64,000 nt of DNA, taken from contig NZ_BAEG01000037.1 in assembly GCF_000238915.1 (NCBI RefSeq), positions 1-64,000 of the forward strand, in the 5' to 3' direction. Below the pieces are notes generated by a model. That model was given only the letters and a program-made list of their open reading frames with translations, was not told the DNA's origin and did no database searches. Both the position numbers and the translations under genes were made by a program. Within the stretch, counting starts at the first letter, position 1. Each line of letters starts with the position of its first letter. Shown one piece after another: positions 26,603 through 35,252 of this stretch. This DNA is from Arthrobacter globiformis NBRC 12137 (GTDB taxonomy: Bacteria; Actinomycetota; Actinomycetes; Actinomycetales; Micrococcaceae).

Positions 26603-28591
26603 TCAGCCAGCGGCGGTCAGGAATTTCTTCAGGAGCGGGCCGGAAGTCGTGGCGCCAAGCCCGCCGTCCTCGACGAATACGGCCACTGCCAGGTCCCCGT
26701 GCACGGCGATGATCCACGCGTGGGTCTTGGGCGGGTTGGCGTTGCCGAACTCGGCGGTTCCCGTCTTGGCACCCACGGGTTCACCGGGGACCTCGGCCAG
26801 GAATCCGGCGTGGCCCGAGGTCACCACGGCACGCATCATGTCCGCGAGGGCGGCTGCTTCCGCCTTGGTCACAGGGGTCTGGGCGGTCTTCGCGGGGGCT
26901 TCCGCTGTGACGGTCGACGACGGGGCGGAACCTTCCGGTGTCGGCGTGGGAGCGGCCGATGCCGACGCGGACGGAGCGCTTTCCTCCACCAGGACCGGGG
27001 ACACGGGGGCGCCCTTCGCCACCGAGCCTGCCATCACGGCGGCGGAGAGCGGGGACATCAGCACCCTGCCCTGGCCGATCATGGCTGCCGCGTGCTCGGT
27101 GCCCTCGGCCTCACCGGGAACGGAGCCAAGGAACGCCTCGGCGCCAAGCTTCGGCGCCTCCACGGCTACCCCGAGGGACGTGGCGGCCGACTCCAGCTGG
27201 GCCTGGGTGACCTTGTCCCGGGCGGCAATGAAGGCGGTGTTGCAGGAGTGGGCGAAGGCGTCACGCAGGGTCACGGATCCCAGGGAGTCCTTCGGATAGC
27301 CCTCGGCGTTCTTGAACTTCCGGCCGTCGACGGTGAGCGTAGGCGTGCATTCAACGGTGGAATCGGGGGTGAACCCGTTGCGGAGCATGGCGAGGGAGTC
27401 CACCACCTTGAACGTGGATCCCGGCGCGTACTGGCCGAGCATCGCCGTGTTGTAGCCGTTGCTTCCGGGACCCGACGCGGCGGCCAGGACCGCCCCGGTG
27501 GACGGACGGAGCGCCACGATGGCTGACGCAGGCTTGACGTCGGCAAGGGTGTCCTCGGCAAGCTGCTGCAGCTTCGTGTCGAGGGTGGTCTGCAACGGCG
27601 TGCCGGGAACTGCCTGCACCTCAAAGACGGTGCGCCGCGGGTCGGTGGGCGCGGCCTGGATCTCTTCCCGGGTCAGATCGGCGCGCTGCACGCGGACCAC
27701 GGTGCCGTCTGTTCCACGGAGCTGTGCATCGTACTGCTGCTGGAGTCCGCCCGTGCCGATGACGTCGCCGGCGGTCAGGGTGCCGTTGGACTTTTCAATC
27801 TGCTCGGCGCTGGCTTCGCCAACGGTGCCAAGGACGGCCCGGGCGAAGTTCCGCGTTGGTGCCAGCGGCAGTTCGGCCGGGATGGCCCGGCCACCCGGGA
27901 TGGCCTCGATCTCGGCGTCGGTCACGGCACGGTCGCTGGTGTTGCGCAGGGTGATGGCGGGAACGAATGCCTCAGCACCGGACGCCTCCACCTGCTGCAC
28001 GTAGGCCGCGGGATCCACGCCCACAAGCCTGGCGAGCCTGGTGGCGGCATCGGCGGCATCGGCGCCGCCCAGCTGCGGTTTGTCGATGCCCACGTTGACC
28101 ACCGGCCGCAGCGTCACGAGCTTCTGGTTGCCGGCACCGAGGATGTCGGCCCGGGGGGACGCCTGCGTGGCCTTGCTGAGGATCTCGCCTTCGGCCAGAT
28201 TTGGGACGAGCAGTCCGGGCGACCAGACGGTAAGCCACTTGTCGCCGGATTTCCGCAAGTCGGCCTCGACGGTGTACTTCCACTCGCCGGTGGAAATCTT
28301 CCAGCTGTAGTTCAGCGGGATCCGGGCAGTGTCGCCCTCGAGCGTCAGCTCGCCCGTTTCGACGGAGGGCTTGGCCGGCGCCAGCGCCTTGAAGACCTGG
28401 TTGAGCTGGTCGTTGGCCACCGTCGAATCACGCCCATCGAAGGCGACCGGGCGGAGGTCCAGGCCGGCGACGGCGGAGGCCAACTGCTTCGCTGCGGCTT
28501 CCGCACCGCCGCGGCCGTCGTCGCAGGCCACCAGTGAGCCGCTGAGTATGAGACCGGCAAGGACAAGTGAAAGTTTTTTAGTGTTCCCCAC
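26603..28591 (-). CDS. Penicillin-binding transpeptidase lipoprotein (class B-like)
   Basis: A 662-residue protein from a GTG at 28589-28591, preceded by a G-rich ribosome binding site. The signal peptide ends L-V-A-C23, a lipobox. An NTF2-like MecA_N domain, a PBP dimerisation region and the transpeptidase follow. Catalytic motifs are S-T-F-K near residue 393, S-C-N near 449 and K-T-G near 607. A Ser/Ala/Pro-rich insertion lies before K-T-G. It cross-links peptidoglycan outside the membrane. It lies near the GT87-type gene, as ponA1 does in mycobacteria, but it lacks a glycosyltransferase domain. Confidence 0.93.
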   Translation of the reverse strand: MGNTKKLSLVLAGLILSGSLVACDDGRGGAEAAAKQLASAVAGLDLRPVAFDGRDSTVANDQLNQVFKALAPAKPSVETGELTLEGDTARIPLNYSWKISTGEWKYTVEADLRKSGDKWLTVWSPGLLVPNLAEGEILSKATQASPRADILGAGNQKLVTLRPVVNVGIDKPQLGGADAADAATRLARLVGVDPAAYVQQVEASGAEAFVPAITLRNTSDRAVTDAEIEAIPGGRAIPAELPLAPTRNFARAVLGTVGEASAEQIEKSNGTLTAGDVIGTGGLQQQYDAQLRGTDGTVVRVQRADLTREEIQAAPTDPRRTVFEVQAVPGTPLQTTLDTKLQQLAEDTLADVKPASAIVALRPSTGAVLAAASGPGSNGYNTAMLGQYAPGSTFKVVDSLAMLRNGFTPDSTVECTPTLTVDGRKFKNAEGYPKDSLGSVTLRDAFAHSCNTAFIAARDKVTQAQLESAATSLGVAVEAPKLGAEAFLGSVPGEAEGTEHAAAMIGQGRVLMSPLSAAVMAGSVAKGAPVSPVLVEESAPSASASAAPTPTPEGSAPSSTVTAEAPAKTAQTPVTKAEAAALADMMRAVVTSGHAGFLAEVPGEPVGAKTGTAEFGNANPPKTHAWIIAVHGDLAVAVFVEDGGLGATTSGPLLKKFLTAAG

Positions 28592-28673
28592 GGCGTTATT
28601 ATCCCCCGGCGGATGCGGGCAGCGAGCCACAACACAGCCATGCCACAGCAACGCCGCTACCCGGCCCGCTCGG

Positions 28674-30113
28674 CTAGAGTCCGAGTGCCGGCACGTCCAA
28701 CCCGAACATGTCGTTGAGAGCATATTTGGCGGCGCGGAATCCGGGCATGCCGGTGACACCGGGTCCGGGCGGCGTCGAGGAGGAGCACAGGTAGACGCCG
28801 CGTGCGGGAGTGCGCCATGGAACGGGCGAGACCACAGGCCGCTGGATCAGGCCCCGGGGATCCAGAAGTCCGGCGCTGAAGTCACCGCCGATGTAGTTTT
28901 CGTTGTAGGCGGCCAGTTCGGCCGCGGTCGTGACCTTGTGCCGCAGTACGAGGTCACGGAACCCTGGCGCAAAGCGCTCCAGCTGGTTCATGACGGCCTC
29001 GCCCATGTCCACCGTGGACCCGGACGGCACATGGCAGTAGGTCCAGAGGATGTGTCTGCCCTTCGGCGCCCGGCCGGGATCGACCACGGACGGCTGCGAA
29101 ACCAGGACGTAGGGCCGCTCCGGGTGCCGGCCCCGGGACACGGCGTGCTCCGCCTCCGCCATTTCCCCGCGCGTGCCGCCCACGTGCACCGTTCCGGCCT
29201 CTGCCAGTCCTGCAGCGGTCCACGGCACGGGACCGGACAGGATGAAATCCACTTTGCACGCGCCGTTGCCGAACCGGAAGGACTCCAGCGCGCGGCGGTA
29301 GGAGGCGGGCAGGCGGCTGCCGGCGATGCGTGCAAGGGCAGGAGGCGCAACGTCCAGCAGCACTGCCTTCGCCGGTTCCAGCTCCGCCAGCGACGTGACG
29401 CGGAACCCTGTCTGCAGTACGCCGCCGTGCGCTTCGATGTCCTTGGCCATCGCATCGGCGATCGCGGACGATCCTCCCACTGGAATCGGCCAGCCCCCGC
29501 TGTGCGCCAACGCGTTGAGCAACAGGCCGGCTCCCGCCCCGGACAGTGACGGCAGGCGCCCCACGACGTGGGCTGCCACTCCGCTGATCAGCGCGGGCGC
29601 CCTGTCCCCCCGGAAGCGGAGGTTCCACAGGGGCGAGCCCTGCTCAAAGGTCCGCAGTCCCAGGATGGCTGCGGCCAGCGGGTCGCCGGGAACTCGCAGC
29701 AGCTGGTCGGACGTGGTTTGCACAACACCGTCGATGCGCCGCACCAGTGGGGCGAGGAGCCGGCGGTAGGCGCGGCCGTCCCGGCCCAGCTCGTCGGTGG
29801 TCCGGTCGAGCGACCGGTACGCCAGGGCTGACCGGCCACCATCCAACGGGGAGCCGAACTGTACCGGCGGAAGCTGCAGGTCCACCCGCTGCGCCAGCTC
29901 GAATGCCCGGAAGAAGGGCGAGGCCAGCGCCATGGGGTGGACAGCCGAGCAGATGTCGTGCCAGTGCCCTTCCTCGATGACCTGGGACGTCCGGGATCCA
30001 CCGCCGAGCTGGTCCGCGGCCTCGTACACGTGCACCTTGAGCCCCGCCCGCGCCATGACGACGGCGGCGGCGAGTCCGTTGGGTCCGGAACCAACGACGG
30101 CGACGTCAGGCAT
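28674..30113 (-). CDS. FAD-dependent oxidoreductase, phytoene desaturase-like
   Basis: A 479-residue flavoprotein. V-A-V-V-G-S-G-P-N-G-L-A-A-A near the N-terminus is the FAD-binding Rossmann motif, with E-A 30 residues later. The C-terminus has P-G-P-G-V-T-G-M-P-G-F-R-A-A, the second FAD contact of the NAD(P)/FAD oxidoreductases related to CrtI and pyridine nucleotide-disulfide enzymes. Its ATG overlaps the end of the GT87-type gene by 8 bases, so the two are translationally coupled. The substrate is unknown. Confidence 0.88.
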   Translation of the reverse strand: MPDVAVVGSGPNGLAAAVVMARAGLKVHVYEAADQLGGGSRTSQVIEEGHWHDICSAVHPMALASPFFRAFELAQRVDLQLPPVQFGSPLDGGRSALAYRSLDRTTDELGRDGRAYRRLLAPLVRRIDGVVQTTSDQLLRVPGDPLAAAILGLRTFEQGSPLWNLRFRGDRAPALISGVAAHVVGRLPSLSGAGAGLLLNALAHSGGWPIPVGGSSAIADAMAKDIEAHGGVLQTGFRVTSLAELEPAKAVLLDVAPPALARIAGSRLPASYRRALESFRFGNGACKVDFILSGPVPWTAAGLAEAGTVHVGGTRGEMAEAEHAVSRGRHPERPYVLVSQPSVVDPGRAPKGRHILWTYCHVPSGSTVDMGEAVMNQLERFAPGFRDLVLRHKVTTAAELAAYNENYIGGDFSAGLLDPRGLIQRPVVSPVPWRTPARGVYLCSSSTPPGPGVTGMPGFRAAKYALNDMFGLDVPALGL

Positions 30114-31575
30114 TCCGGGCGACCGTTCGCCACGGGAGCAGGGAAGCAGAGGGGCGGAACAGGTCGATCCGCAGCCTGTCCGGCACGTTGTTGAAGGGAC
30201 CGCCATGTGGGTCGTCCATGGCATGGCGCCGGATGGGATCGTAGCGGGGGTCCCAGATGTCCCACGCGACCCGCAGCATTAAATATGCAGTTGCAAGCAT
30301 ATGGGCGGCGACGGCCAGGACGTAGTACGGCATGTCGATGTTGTGCTGTGAGACGCCGCCGCTGGTCACTTGGCCAAGATACATCCAGATGGCCGCCCAG
30401 TGCAGCCCCTCGATGCCCTGCCAGATCAGGAAATCGCGCCACTTCGGCCGGGCGAGTGCCAGCAGCGGCACGAGCCACAGGACAAACTGGGGAGAGTAGA
30501 CCTTGTTGGTGAGGATGAAGGCCGCCACGATCAGGAAGGTCAGCTGCGCAATCCGCGGCCGCTGGGGAGCGGTCAGAGCCAGCACCGCAATGAGGACGCA
30601 CGCCAGCAGGAACACGTTCAGGGCGAGCGTGTTGATGGCCTCCGGGGTGAGAAGCGTCCAGCGTACGCGCCCGGCCACCAGGTTGTAGGCGAACCAGGGC
30701 GAGCTGTAGCCGGCGGGGCGGTCCTGCGTGAACTCGAAGAAGTACTTCCAGCCGGCCGGGTCCCGCGCGGCAATGGGCAGGTTGACGGCGAGCCACGCCG
30801 CGGCAGCGGAGGCCGCCAGGACCAGGAAGGCACGGATCTTGCCTGTACGCAGGGCCAGCAGGAAGATGGCGCCGAAGACCAGGAGGGGGTAGAGCTTGGT
30901 GGCAGTCCCCAGCCCGATCAGGACCCCGGCCAGGATCAGCCGCTTCCGGGACAGGAAATACATGCCGAGGGCCAGCATGGCCACGGCCCACATGTCCCAG
31001 TTGATCACTCCGGCGAGAACGATGCCGGGCGCCAGGGCCACCATGGCCGCATCCCAGGGCCGGCGCCGGGTCATGCGTGCAGTGGCCAGCACGGTGACGA
31101 TCCAGACGGCTGCGATCAGGGTCGCGTTGACGTCAAAGTAGCCGAGGATCCGGGCGTCCGTGACTCCGTCGCCGGGCACCAGGCGGGCCGTGATGCCGGC
31201 AATCAGGCCCATCAGGACCGGATACTCGAAGAGGGCACCCGGCGTGAAGAACGGAAAGGCCCCGTCGCCCAGGCCACGGTTGCGGAACAGCTCAGGGAAA
31301 TCGGAGTAGCAGGTCGCATAGAACTGCGACGGCGTCTCCCAGCCGTTCACCCGGCAGTAGTCCTTGATGGCGATGGCAGCGAGGGCGGCGAGCACGGTCA
31401 GGATGATCAGCACGCGTTCCACTGTGAAGAAGCCGGGCGCGACCATCCCCGGCGCGGACCGCTGGCCCAGGGGCCCGCCGATGAGCTCGGTGAAGTTCCG
31501 CAGGAGCCGGTCGCTGCGGCTCGGCACCACCAGGCGCGCGAGCTTTCGATCGGGCGGCGGCTGTGTCTCCTGCAT
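30106..31575 (-). CDS. GT87/DUF2029-type membrane glycosyltransferase
   Basis: A 489-residue membrane protein with about ten helices after a 50-residue cytoplasmic N-terminus. Motifs N-W-D-M-W-A-V-A and G-T-A-T-K-L-Y-P-L-L are typical of the actinobacterial polyprenyl-phosphate mannosyltransferase superfamily (GT87/DUF2029). Its mycobacterial relative Rv0051 also sits beside a penicillin-binding protein and the rpsF cluster, which supports the match. It probably transfers a sugar to an envelope glycan. Confidence 0.85.
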   Translation of the reverse strand: MQETQPPPDRKLARLVVPSRSDRLLRNFTELIGGPLGQRSAPGMVAPGFFTVERVLIILTVLAALAAIAIKDYCRVNGWETPSQFYATCYSDFPELFRNRGLGDGAFPFFTPGALFEYPVLMGLIAGITARLVPGDGVTDARILGYFDVNATLIAAVWIVTVLATARMTRRRPWDAAMVALAPGIVLAGVINWDMWAVAMLALGMYFLSRKRLILAGVLIGLGTATKLYPLLVFGAIFLLALRTGKIRAFLVLAASAAAAWLAVNLPIAARDPAGWKYFFEFTQDRPAGYSSPWFAYNLVAGRVRWTLLTPEAINTLALNVFLLACVLIAVLALTAPQRPRIAQLTFLIVAAFILTNKVYSPQFVLWLVPLLALARPKWRDFLIWQGIEGLHWAAIWMYLGQVTSGGVSQHNIDMPYYVLAVAAHMLATAYLMLRVAWDIWDPRYDPIRRHAMDDPHGGPFNNVPDRLRIDLFRPSASLLPWRTVARNA

Positions 31576-31626
31576 GGTTTCGAGCTTACCGGTGGGTCCC
31601 TGATTAAAAGGCCCTGCATAAAAGGC

Positions 31627-31800
31627 TCAGCGCAGGCTGCTCATCTGCTGATGCATGAGCGCGTAGACGTCCTCCCGTTTCCGGTCCAGCAGCGAGCCAT
31701 CGAACTGTGGCTGCTGGGCCGGCGCGGAATCGCGGCCGGAAGGGCCGGCCTCATCGCTGGAATCGCGGCTTGAAAGGATCTCCTGGAGTTTGCGGAGCAT
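31627..31800 (-). CDS. 57-residue small protein with ideal ribosome binding site
   Basis: The ATG at 31798-31800 follows a perfect AGGAGGTG by about 8 bases, the best ribosome binding site in this part of the window. The product starts M-L-R-K-L-Q-E-I-L-S-S-R-D, has an acidic/Ser-rich middle and ends in a charged helix D-R-K-R-E-D-V-Y-A-L-M-H-Q-Q-M. It has no membrane segment and no cysteine. It ends 51 bp before the start of the GT87-type gene. I do not recognise it. The ribosome binding site, start and amphipathic ends argue that it is real. Confidence 0.65.
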   Translation of the reverse strand: MLRKLQEILSSRDSSDEAGPSGRDSAPAQQPQFDGSLLDRKREDVYALMHQQMSSLR

Positions 31801-32128
31801 GGTTCTTCACCTCCTTTCAGGAAATGACAAAAGAATCCGGGCACGGCAATTAGTGCCATTCGTGCACGCAAAGAAATGGCCGTAAAAGGGCAAAGAAATA
31901 CCCGGGAAGGGAAGGAAATGGAATCCGCAAAAGCGGCAATTGGCCCCGGCAACGGCAGCACGGCACCCCCAACAGGAAGCAGGGTTCCGAATTATGGGGG
32001 AGCTGCGCAACCGCGTGTTTCCGCTACATCAGGCCGCCGGGGTCAGGGTTCTGCGGAAGGGGCAGAACCTGCCGATGCCCCGCCTGCTCGCCCGCGTTAT
32101 GCGCGGGAGAAGGGCTGGAGAATCAGAA
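31801..32128. other. AT-richer intergenic stretch, no clear gene
   Basis: Between the two small ORFs, the sequence is visibly richer in A on the + strand (31825-31945) than its neighbours. Reading frames of 67-106 codons exist on both strands but none has a ribosome binding site or credible composition. It could be a leader for the 57-residue gene. Confidence 0.4.
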
Positions 32129-32224
32129 TTAGGCTCGGGCGAGTCCGTGAAGAGGGCGCAGGTCAGCAGCGAAGGCCGGAAACGCGATGATGGTCATCTT
32201 CCATCCGCTAGTCAAAGTAATCAT
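32129..32224 (-). CDS. 31-residue ORF with strong ribosome binding site
   Basis: An ATG at 32222-32224 lies 8 bases after AGGAGG on the minus strand and opens 31 codons ending in TAA. The peptide has a short hydrophobic middle (T-I-I-A-F-P-A-F-A-A) and an Arg/His-containing tail. It may be a small protein or a leader peptide controlling the downstream 57-residue gene, about 330 bp away. The ribosome binding site is the main support. Confidence 0.45.
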   Translation of the reverse strand: MITLTSGWKMTIIAFPAFAADLRPLHGLARA

Positions 32225-32332
32225 TTTCCCAACCTCCTTTTCTGCTCTGCCGCTGCACGGGATAACGGGCCGGTACAACGCGCGCCATGACCCTGGCAGA
32301 TCGCTCTGGGGTCAGGAATAAAAGTACACCAG

Positions 32333-32396
32333 AAAAAGCACAGCTGACTACTCGATTCCAGAATTTTCTGGAAAAAAAATCCGAAAAGGTGCTTTT
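32333..32396 (-). terminator. Candidate terminator after the phosphatase gene
   Basis: Nested inverted repeats: outer arms AAAAGCAC (32334-32341) and GTGCTTTT (32389-32396), inner arms TTCCAGAA (32356-32363) and TTCTGGAA (32366-32373). Read leftwards from the phosphatase stop, the outer stem ends in a U run. The loop is long, so confidence is modest. Confidence 0.45.
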
Positions 32397-32976
32397 ACAG
32401 ACCCCAACGGACAATGGCGGGCGTCCTTTTGTCCCAGCCCAGGGTGCACACTTTGGCTGTTCCCAGGATGAAGTGCCGGCCCTCTTCAGGTTCGAGTTCG
32501 AGCCAGCGTGCTGTAAGGATGCGGGAAAAATGGCCATGGGCCACGATCAGGACGTTGTCCAGCCCGGACTCCAGCACCCGGGCCACGATCTTGTCCGCCC
32601 GGGCGGCGACATCGTGAAGCTTCTCGCCGTTGGGAACACCGTGCGTCCAGATGAGGTAGTCCGGGTTGTCCTTGCGGATCAGGTCGGAGCTGATGCCCTC
32701 ATAGTCGCCGTAGTCCCATTCCACCGCCAGCGGCTCGTGGACGGCATCGGGGAAACCGGCGAGTTCCGCGGTCCGCCGGGCACGGCGCAGCGGAGAGGTC
32801 AGGACCAGGTCGAAATCCACGGTGTCCAGGATCCTGCGCGCCTCGACTGCCTGCTGCTCGCCCTCCACGGTCAGGGGAAGGTCCGTCAGTCCGGTGTACT
32901 GGCCGCTCTTGGACCATTCGGTTTCGCCGTGCCGCAGGATCCAGAGCTGGGGGCGGGCGAGGTTGGCGGCGTTCAC
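32395..32976 (-). CDS. Histidine phosphatase family protein
   Basis: A 193-residue enzyme with the catalytic L-R-H-G-E-T-E-W near residue 15 and a second active-site histidine in V-A-H-G-H-F. It resembles phosphoglycerate mutase-like acid phosphatases. The GTG start overlaps the cca stop (GTGA), so it is translationally coupled to the CCA-adding enzyme. The substrate is unknown. Confidence 0.92.
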   Translation of the reverse strand: MNAANLARPQLWILRHGETEWSKSGQYTGLTDLPLTVEGEQQAVEARRILDTVDFDLVLTSPLRRARRTAELAGFPDAVHEPLAVEWDYGDYEGISSDLIRKDNPDYLIWTHGVPNGEKLHDVAARADKIVARVLESGLDNVLIVAHGHFSRILTARWLELEPEEGRHFILGTAKVCTLGWDKRTPAIVRWGL

Positions 32977-34493
32977 TTGGACTCCTCGGTTGGGGAAGAT
33001 TCGACGTCGGCGGGAGAAGCAGGAGACTCGGGAGAAACGGAAGCATTGGCTGCATCGGCTTCAGGCTGCCCAGCCCACCAGGCCCGCAGCCGGGACTCGG
33101 CGTCGGCAGGATCGAGTGGCCCGTTTTCCATTCGTTCCTCCAGCAGGAACTTGTAGGCCCTGCCCACCACGGGTCCGGGTTTGAGGTCCAGCAGGGCCAT
33201 GATCTCGGCGCCGTTGAGGTCCGGGCGGACCGCGTCCAGGGATTCCTGTTCGCGGAGGGCCGCAATCCGGGATTCGAGGTCGTCGTAGGCGAAGGACAGC
33301 CGGTCGGCCTTGCGCTGGTTGCGCGTGGTGACGTCGGAGCGGGTCAGGCGGTGCAGGCGTTCCAGCAGGGGACCGGCGTCGGTGACGTAGCGGCGCACAG
33401 CGGAATCCGTCCAGCCGGCGTCGCCGTAGCCATAAAAGCGCATGTGCAGTTCCACGAGGCGGGCCACGGCCTTGATGGTGTCGTTGTCGAAGCGCAGGGT
33501 CTTCATCCGCTTCGTCGTCAGTTTGGCCCCCACCATGTCGTGGTGGCGGAAGCTGACCGCACCGCCCGGTTCGAACCGGCGCGTAGCCGGCTTCCCGACG
33601 TCGTGCATCAGAGCCGCAAACCGCAGGACAAAGTCCGGGCCGGGGACGGCGCCGTCGGAATCTGTCTCCAGGGCGGCCGCCTGCTCGAGGACCTGGAGGG
33701 AGTGCTGGTAGACGTCCTTGTGGCGGTGGTGCTCGTCAGATTCCAGCCTGAGCGCGGACACCTCGGGCAGCACGAACTCCGCCAGGCCGGTGTCCACCAG
33801 CAGGTCGATGCCCACACGGGGGTGCCGCCCGCAGACGAGTTTGACCAGCTCGTCACGGACGCGTTCAGCCGAGATGATGCTGATTCGCTCGGCCATCCGG
33901 GTCATGGCAACCCGGACGTCGTCCCGTACAGCCACGCCCAGCTGCGAGGCAAATCTCGCTGCCCGCATCATCCGCAGCGGATCGTCGGAAAAAGACGCCT
34001 CGGGAGCGCCCGGCGTGGCCAGCACGGAGGCGTGCAGGTCGCGGACTCCGCCGAAGGGATCCACCAGTTCCATCGAGGGCAGCCGCAGGGCCATGGCGTT
34101 GATGGTGAAGTCGCGGCGCAGCAGGTCATCGGTGAGGGAGGAACCGAAGGCCACGACGGGCTTCCGGGACTCGGGGTCGTACGCTTCGGCACGGTAGGTG
34201 GTGATTTCAATCTGGAAGCCGGCCTTGCGCATGCCGATCGTTCCGAAGGCGCGGCCGATCTCCCAGAAGTTGTCCGCCCACTTCTTGATCAGCGCCACGG
34301 TCTGGTCCGGCGTCGCATCCGTCGTGAAATCGAGGTCGGGGGAGGTGCGGCCCAGGAAGAGGTCCCGGACCGGGCCGCCGACGAGCGACAGCTCATGACC
34401 GGCATCCACGAACCGCTGACCGAGCTCCAGGACCACCGGGTCCACCTGGAAGTCAACGGTGTGAAGATCAGTCTTTTGATGTGCGTGCGCCAT
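32973..34493 (-). CDS. cca: CCA tRNA nucleotidyltransferase
   Basis: A 506-residue enzyme that adds or repairs the 3' CCA of tRNAs. The head domain has L-V-G-G-P-V-R-D-L-F-L-G and the catalytic D-L-D-F near residue 55. A C-terminal HD domain has M-H-D-V-G-K near 290. An acidic Ser/Pro-rich tail of about 30 residues closes the protein. In mycobacteria the homologue (pcnA) is likewise divergent from a Nudix gene near murJ. Confidence 0.95.
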   Translation of the reverse strand: MAHAHQKTDLHTVDFQVDPVVLELGQRFVDAGHELSLVGGPVRDLFLGRTSPDLDFTTDATPDQTVALIKKWADNFWEIGRAFGTIGMRKAGFQIEITTYRAEAYDPESRKPVVAFGSSLTDDLLRRDFTINAMALRLPSMELVDPFGGVRDLHASVLATPGAPEASFSDDPLRMMRAARFASQLGVAVRDDVRVAMTRMAERISIISAERVRDELVKLVCGRHPRVGIDLLVDTGLAEFVLPEVSALRLESDEHHRHKDVYQHSLQVLEQAAALETDSDGAVPGPDFVLRFAALMHDVGKPATRRFEPGGAVSFRHHDMVGAKLTTKRMKTLRFDNDTIKAVARLVELHMRFYGYGDAGWTDSAVRRYVTDAGPLLERLHRLTRSDVTTRNQRKADRLSFAYDDLESRIAALREQESLDAVRPDLNGAEIMALLDLKPGPVVGRAYKFLLEERMENGPLDPADAESRLRAWWAGQPEADAANASVSPESPASPADVESSPTEESK

Positions 34494-34640
34494 AGTTACT
34501 TAAGCTTGTCAGAAAACCAAGCCCCACCGCACCAAATCACGTCATTGTGCGACGGCGCCGGCGAAGCCCGTTACATGCAGTCCACCTGCAAGCCATGTCC
34601 CGGTCATCACGGCGGGGCAAGAGTCGTTAGAGTGGACTCC

Positions 34641-35189
34641 ATGGCCCATCCAGTACCGAGCGCTCCCGGCAGGAGGACGAACCCACCGTTGCCATCGGCA
34701 ATCGGTGCCCACGTCGCGCCTGCACCGCACTCGGCCCCGGCCTCGCTCCCCACCGTTGAGGAGGTCTCGGCCGGCGGCGTCGTGGTGGACACGTCCGACG
34801 ACGAACTGAGGGTTGCGATTATTGCCCGCCTTAACAGGGGCGGACGGCTGGAGTGGTGCCTGCCGAAGGGTCATCCTGAAGGCCGGGAGAACAACGAGGA
34901 AGCCGCGGTCCGTGAGATTGCCGAGGAAACCGGTATCGACGGTGACATCCTTGCCCCGCTGGGCAGCATCGATTACTGGTTTACCGTCAGCGGGCACCGC
35001 GTCCACAAGACAGTGCACCACTACCTGCTGCGCGCCACCGGCGGTGAACTCACCATCGAAAACGATCCTGACAAGGAAGCGGTTGATGTTGCCTGGGTTC
35101 CCATCCACGAGCTTGCCCGCAAGCTTTCGTTCCCCAATGAACGCCGCATCGCCGACCTGGCACGCGAAGTCCTTCCCGAGCACCTCTGA
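34641..35189 (+). CDS. Nudix hydrolase
   Basis: A 182-residue protein from the ATG at 34641. A Pro/Ala-rich N-terminus of about 40 residues is followed by the Nudix fold; the box G-H-P-E-G-R-E, seven residues, then R-E-I-A-E-E-T-G-I matches the consensus exactly. It hydrolyses nucleoside diphosphate derivatives. By position it corresponds to mycobacterial MutT4 (Rv3908), between cca and murJ. A longer open frame upstream (from 33351) is the shadow of cca. Confidence 0.92.
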   Translation: MAHPVPSAPGRRTNPPLPSAIGAHVAPAPHSAPASLPTVEEVSAGGVVVDTSDDELRVAIIARLNRGGRLEWCLPKGHPEGRENNEEAAVREIAEETGIDGDILAPLGSIDYWFTVSGHRVHKTVHHYLLRATGGELTIENDPDKEAVDVAWVPIHELARKLSFPNERRIADLAREVLPEHL

Positions 35190-35252
35190 CCGTCCGGCAA
35201 TGTCCGCCGGATACCCCTTTGTGTGCCGCAATATCAGCACCCGGGTGAGACG

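Noticed and set aside
24764..27526. 920-codon open frame on the + strand
   Set aside because: It is antisense to the ABC-F and PBP genes, which both have intact catalytic motifs; no domain is visible in the + frame.
31641..31961. 106-codon frame over the 57-residue ORF
   Set aside because: It uses a different frame without a ribosome binding site, while the 57-residue frame has an ideal one.
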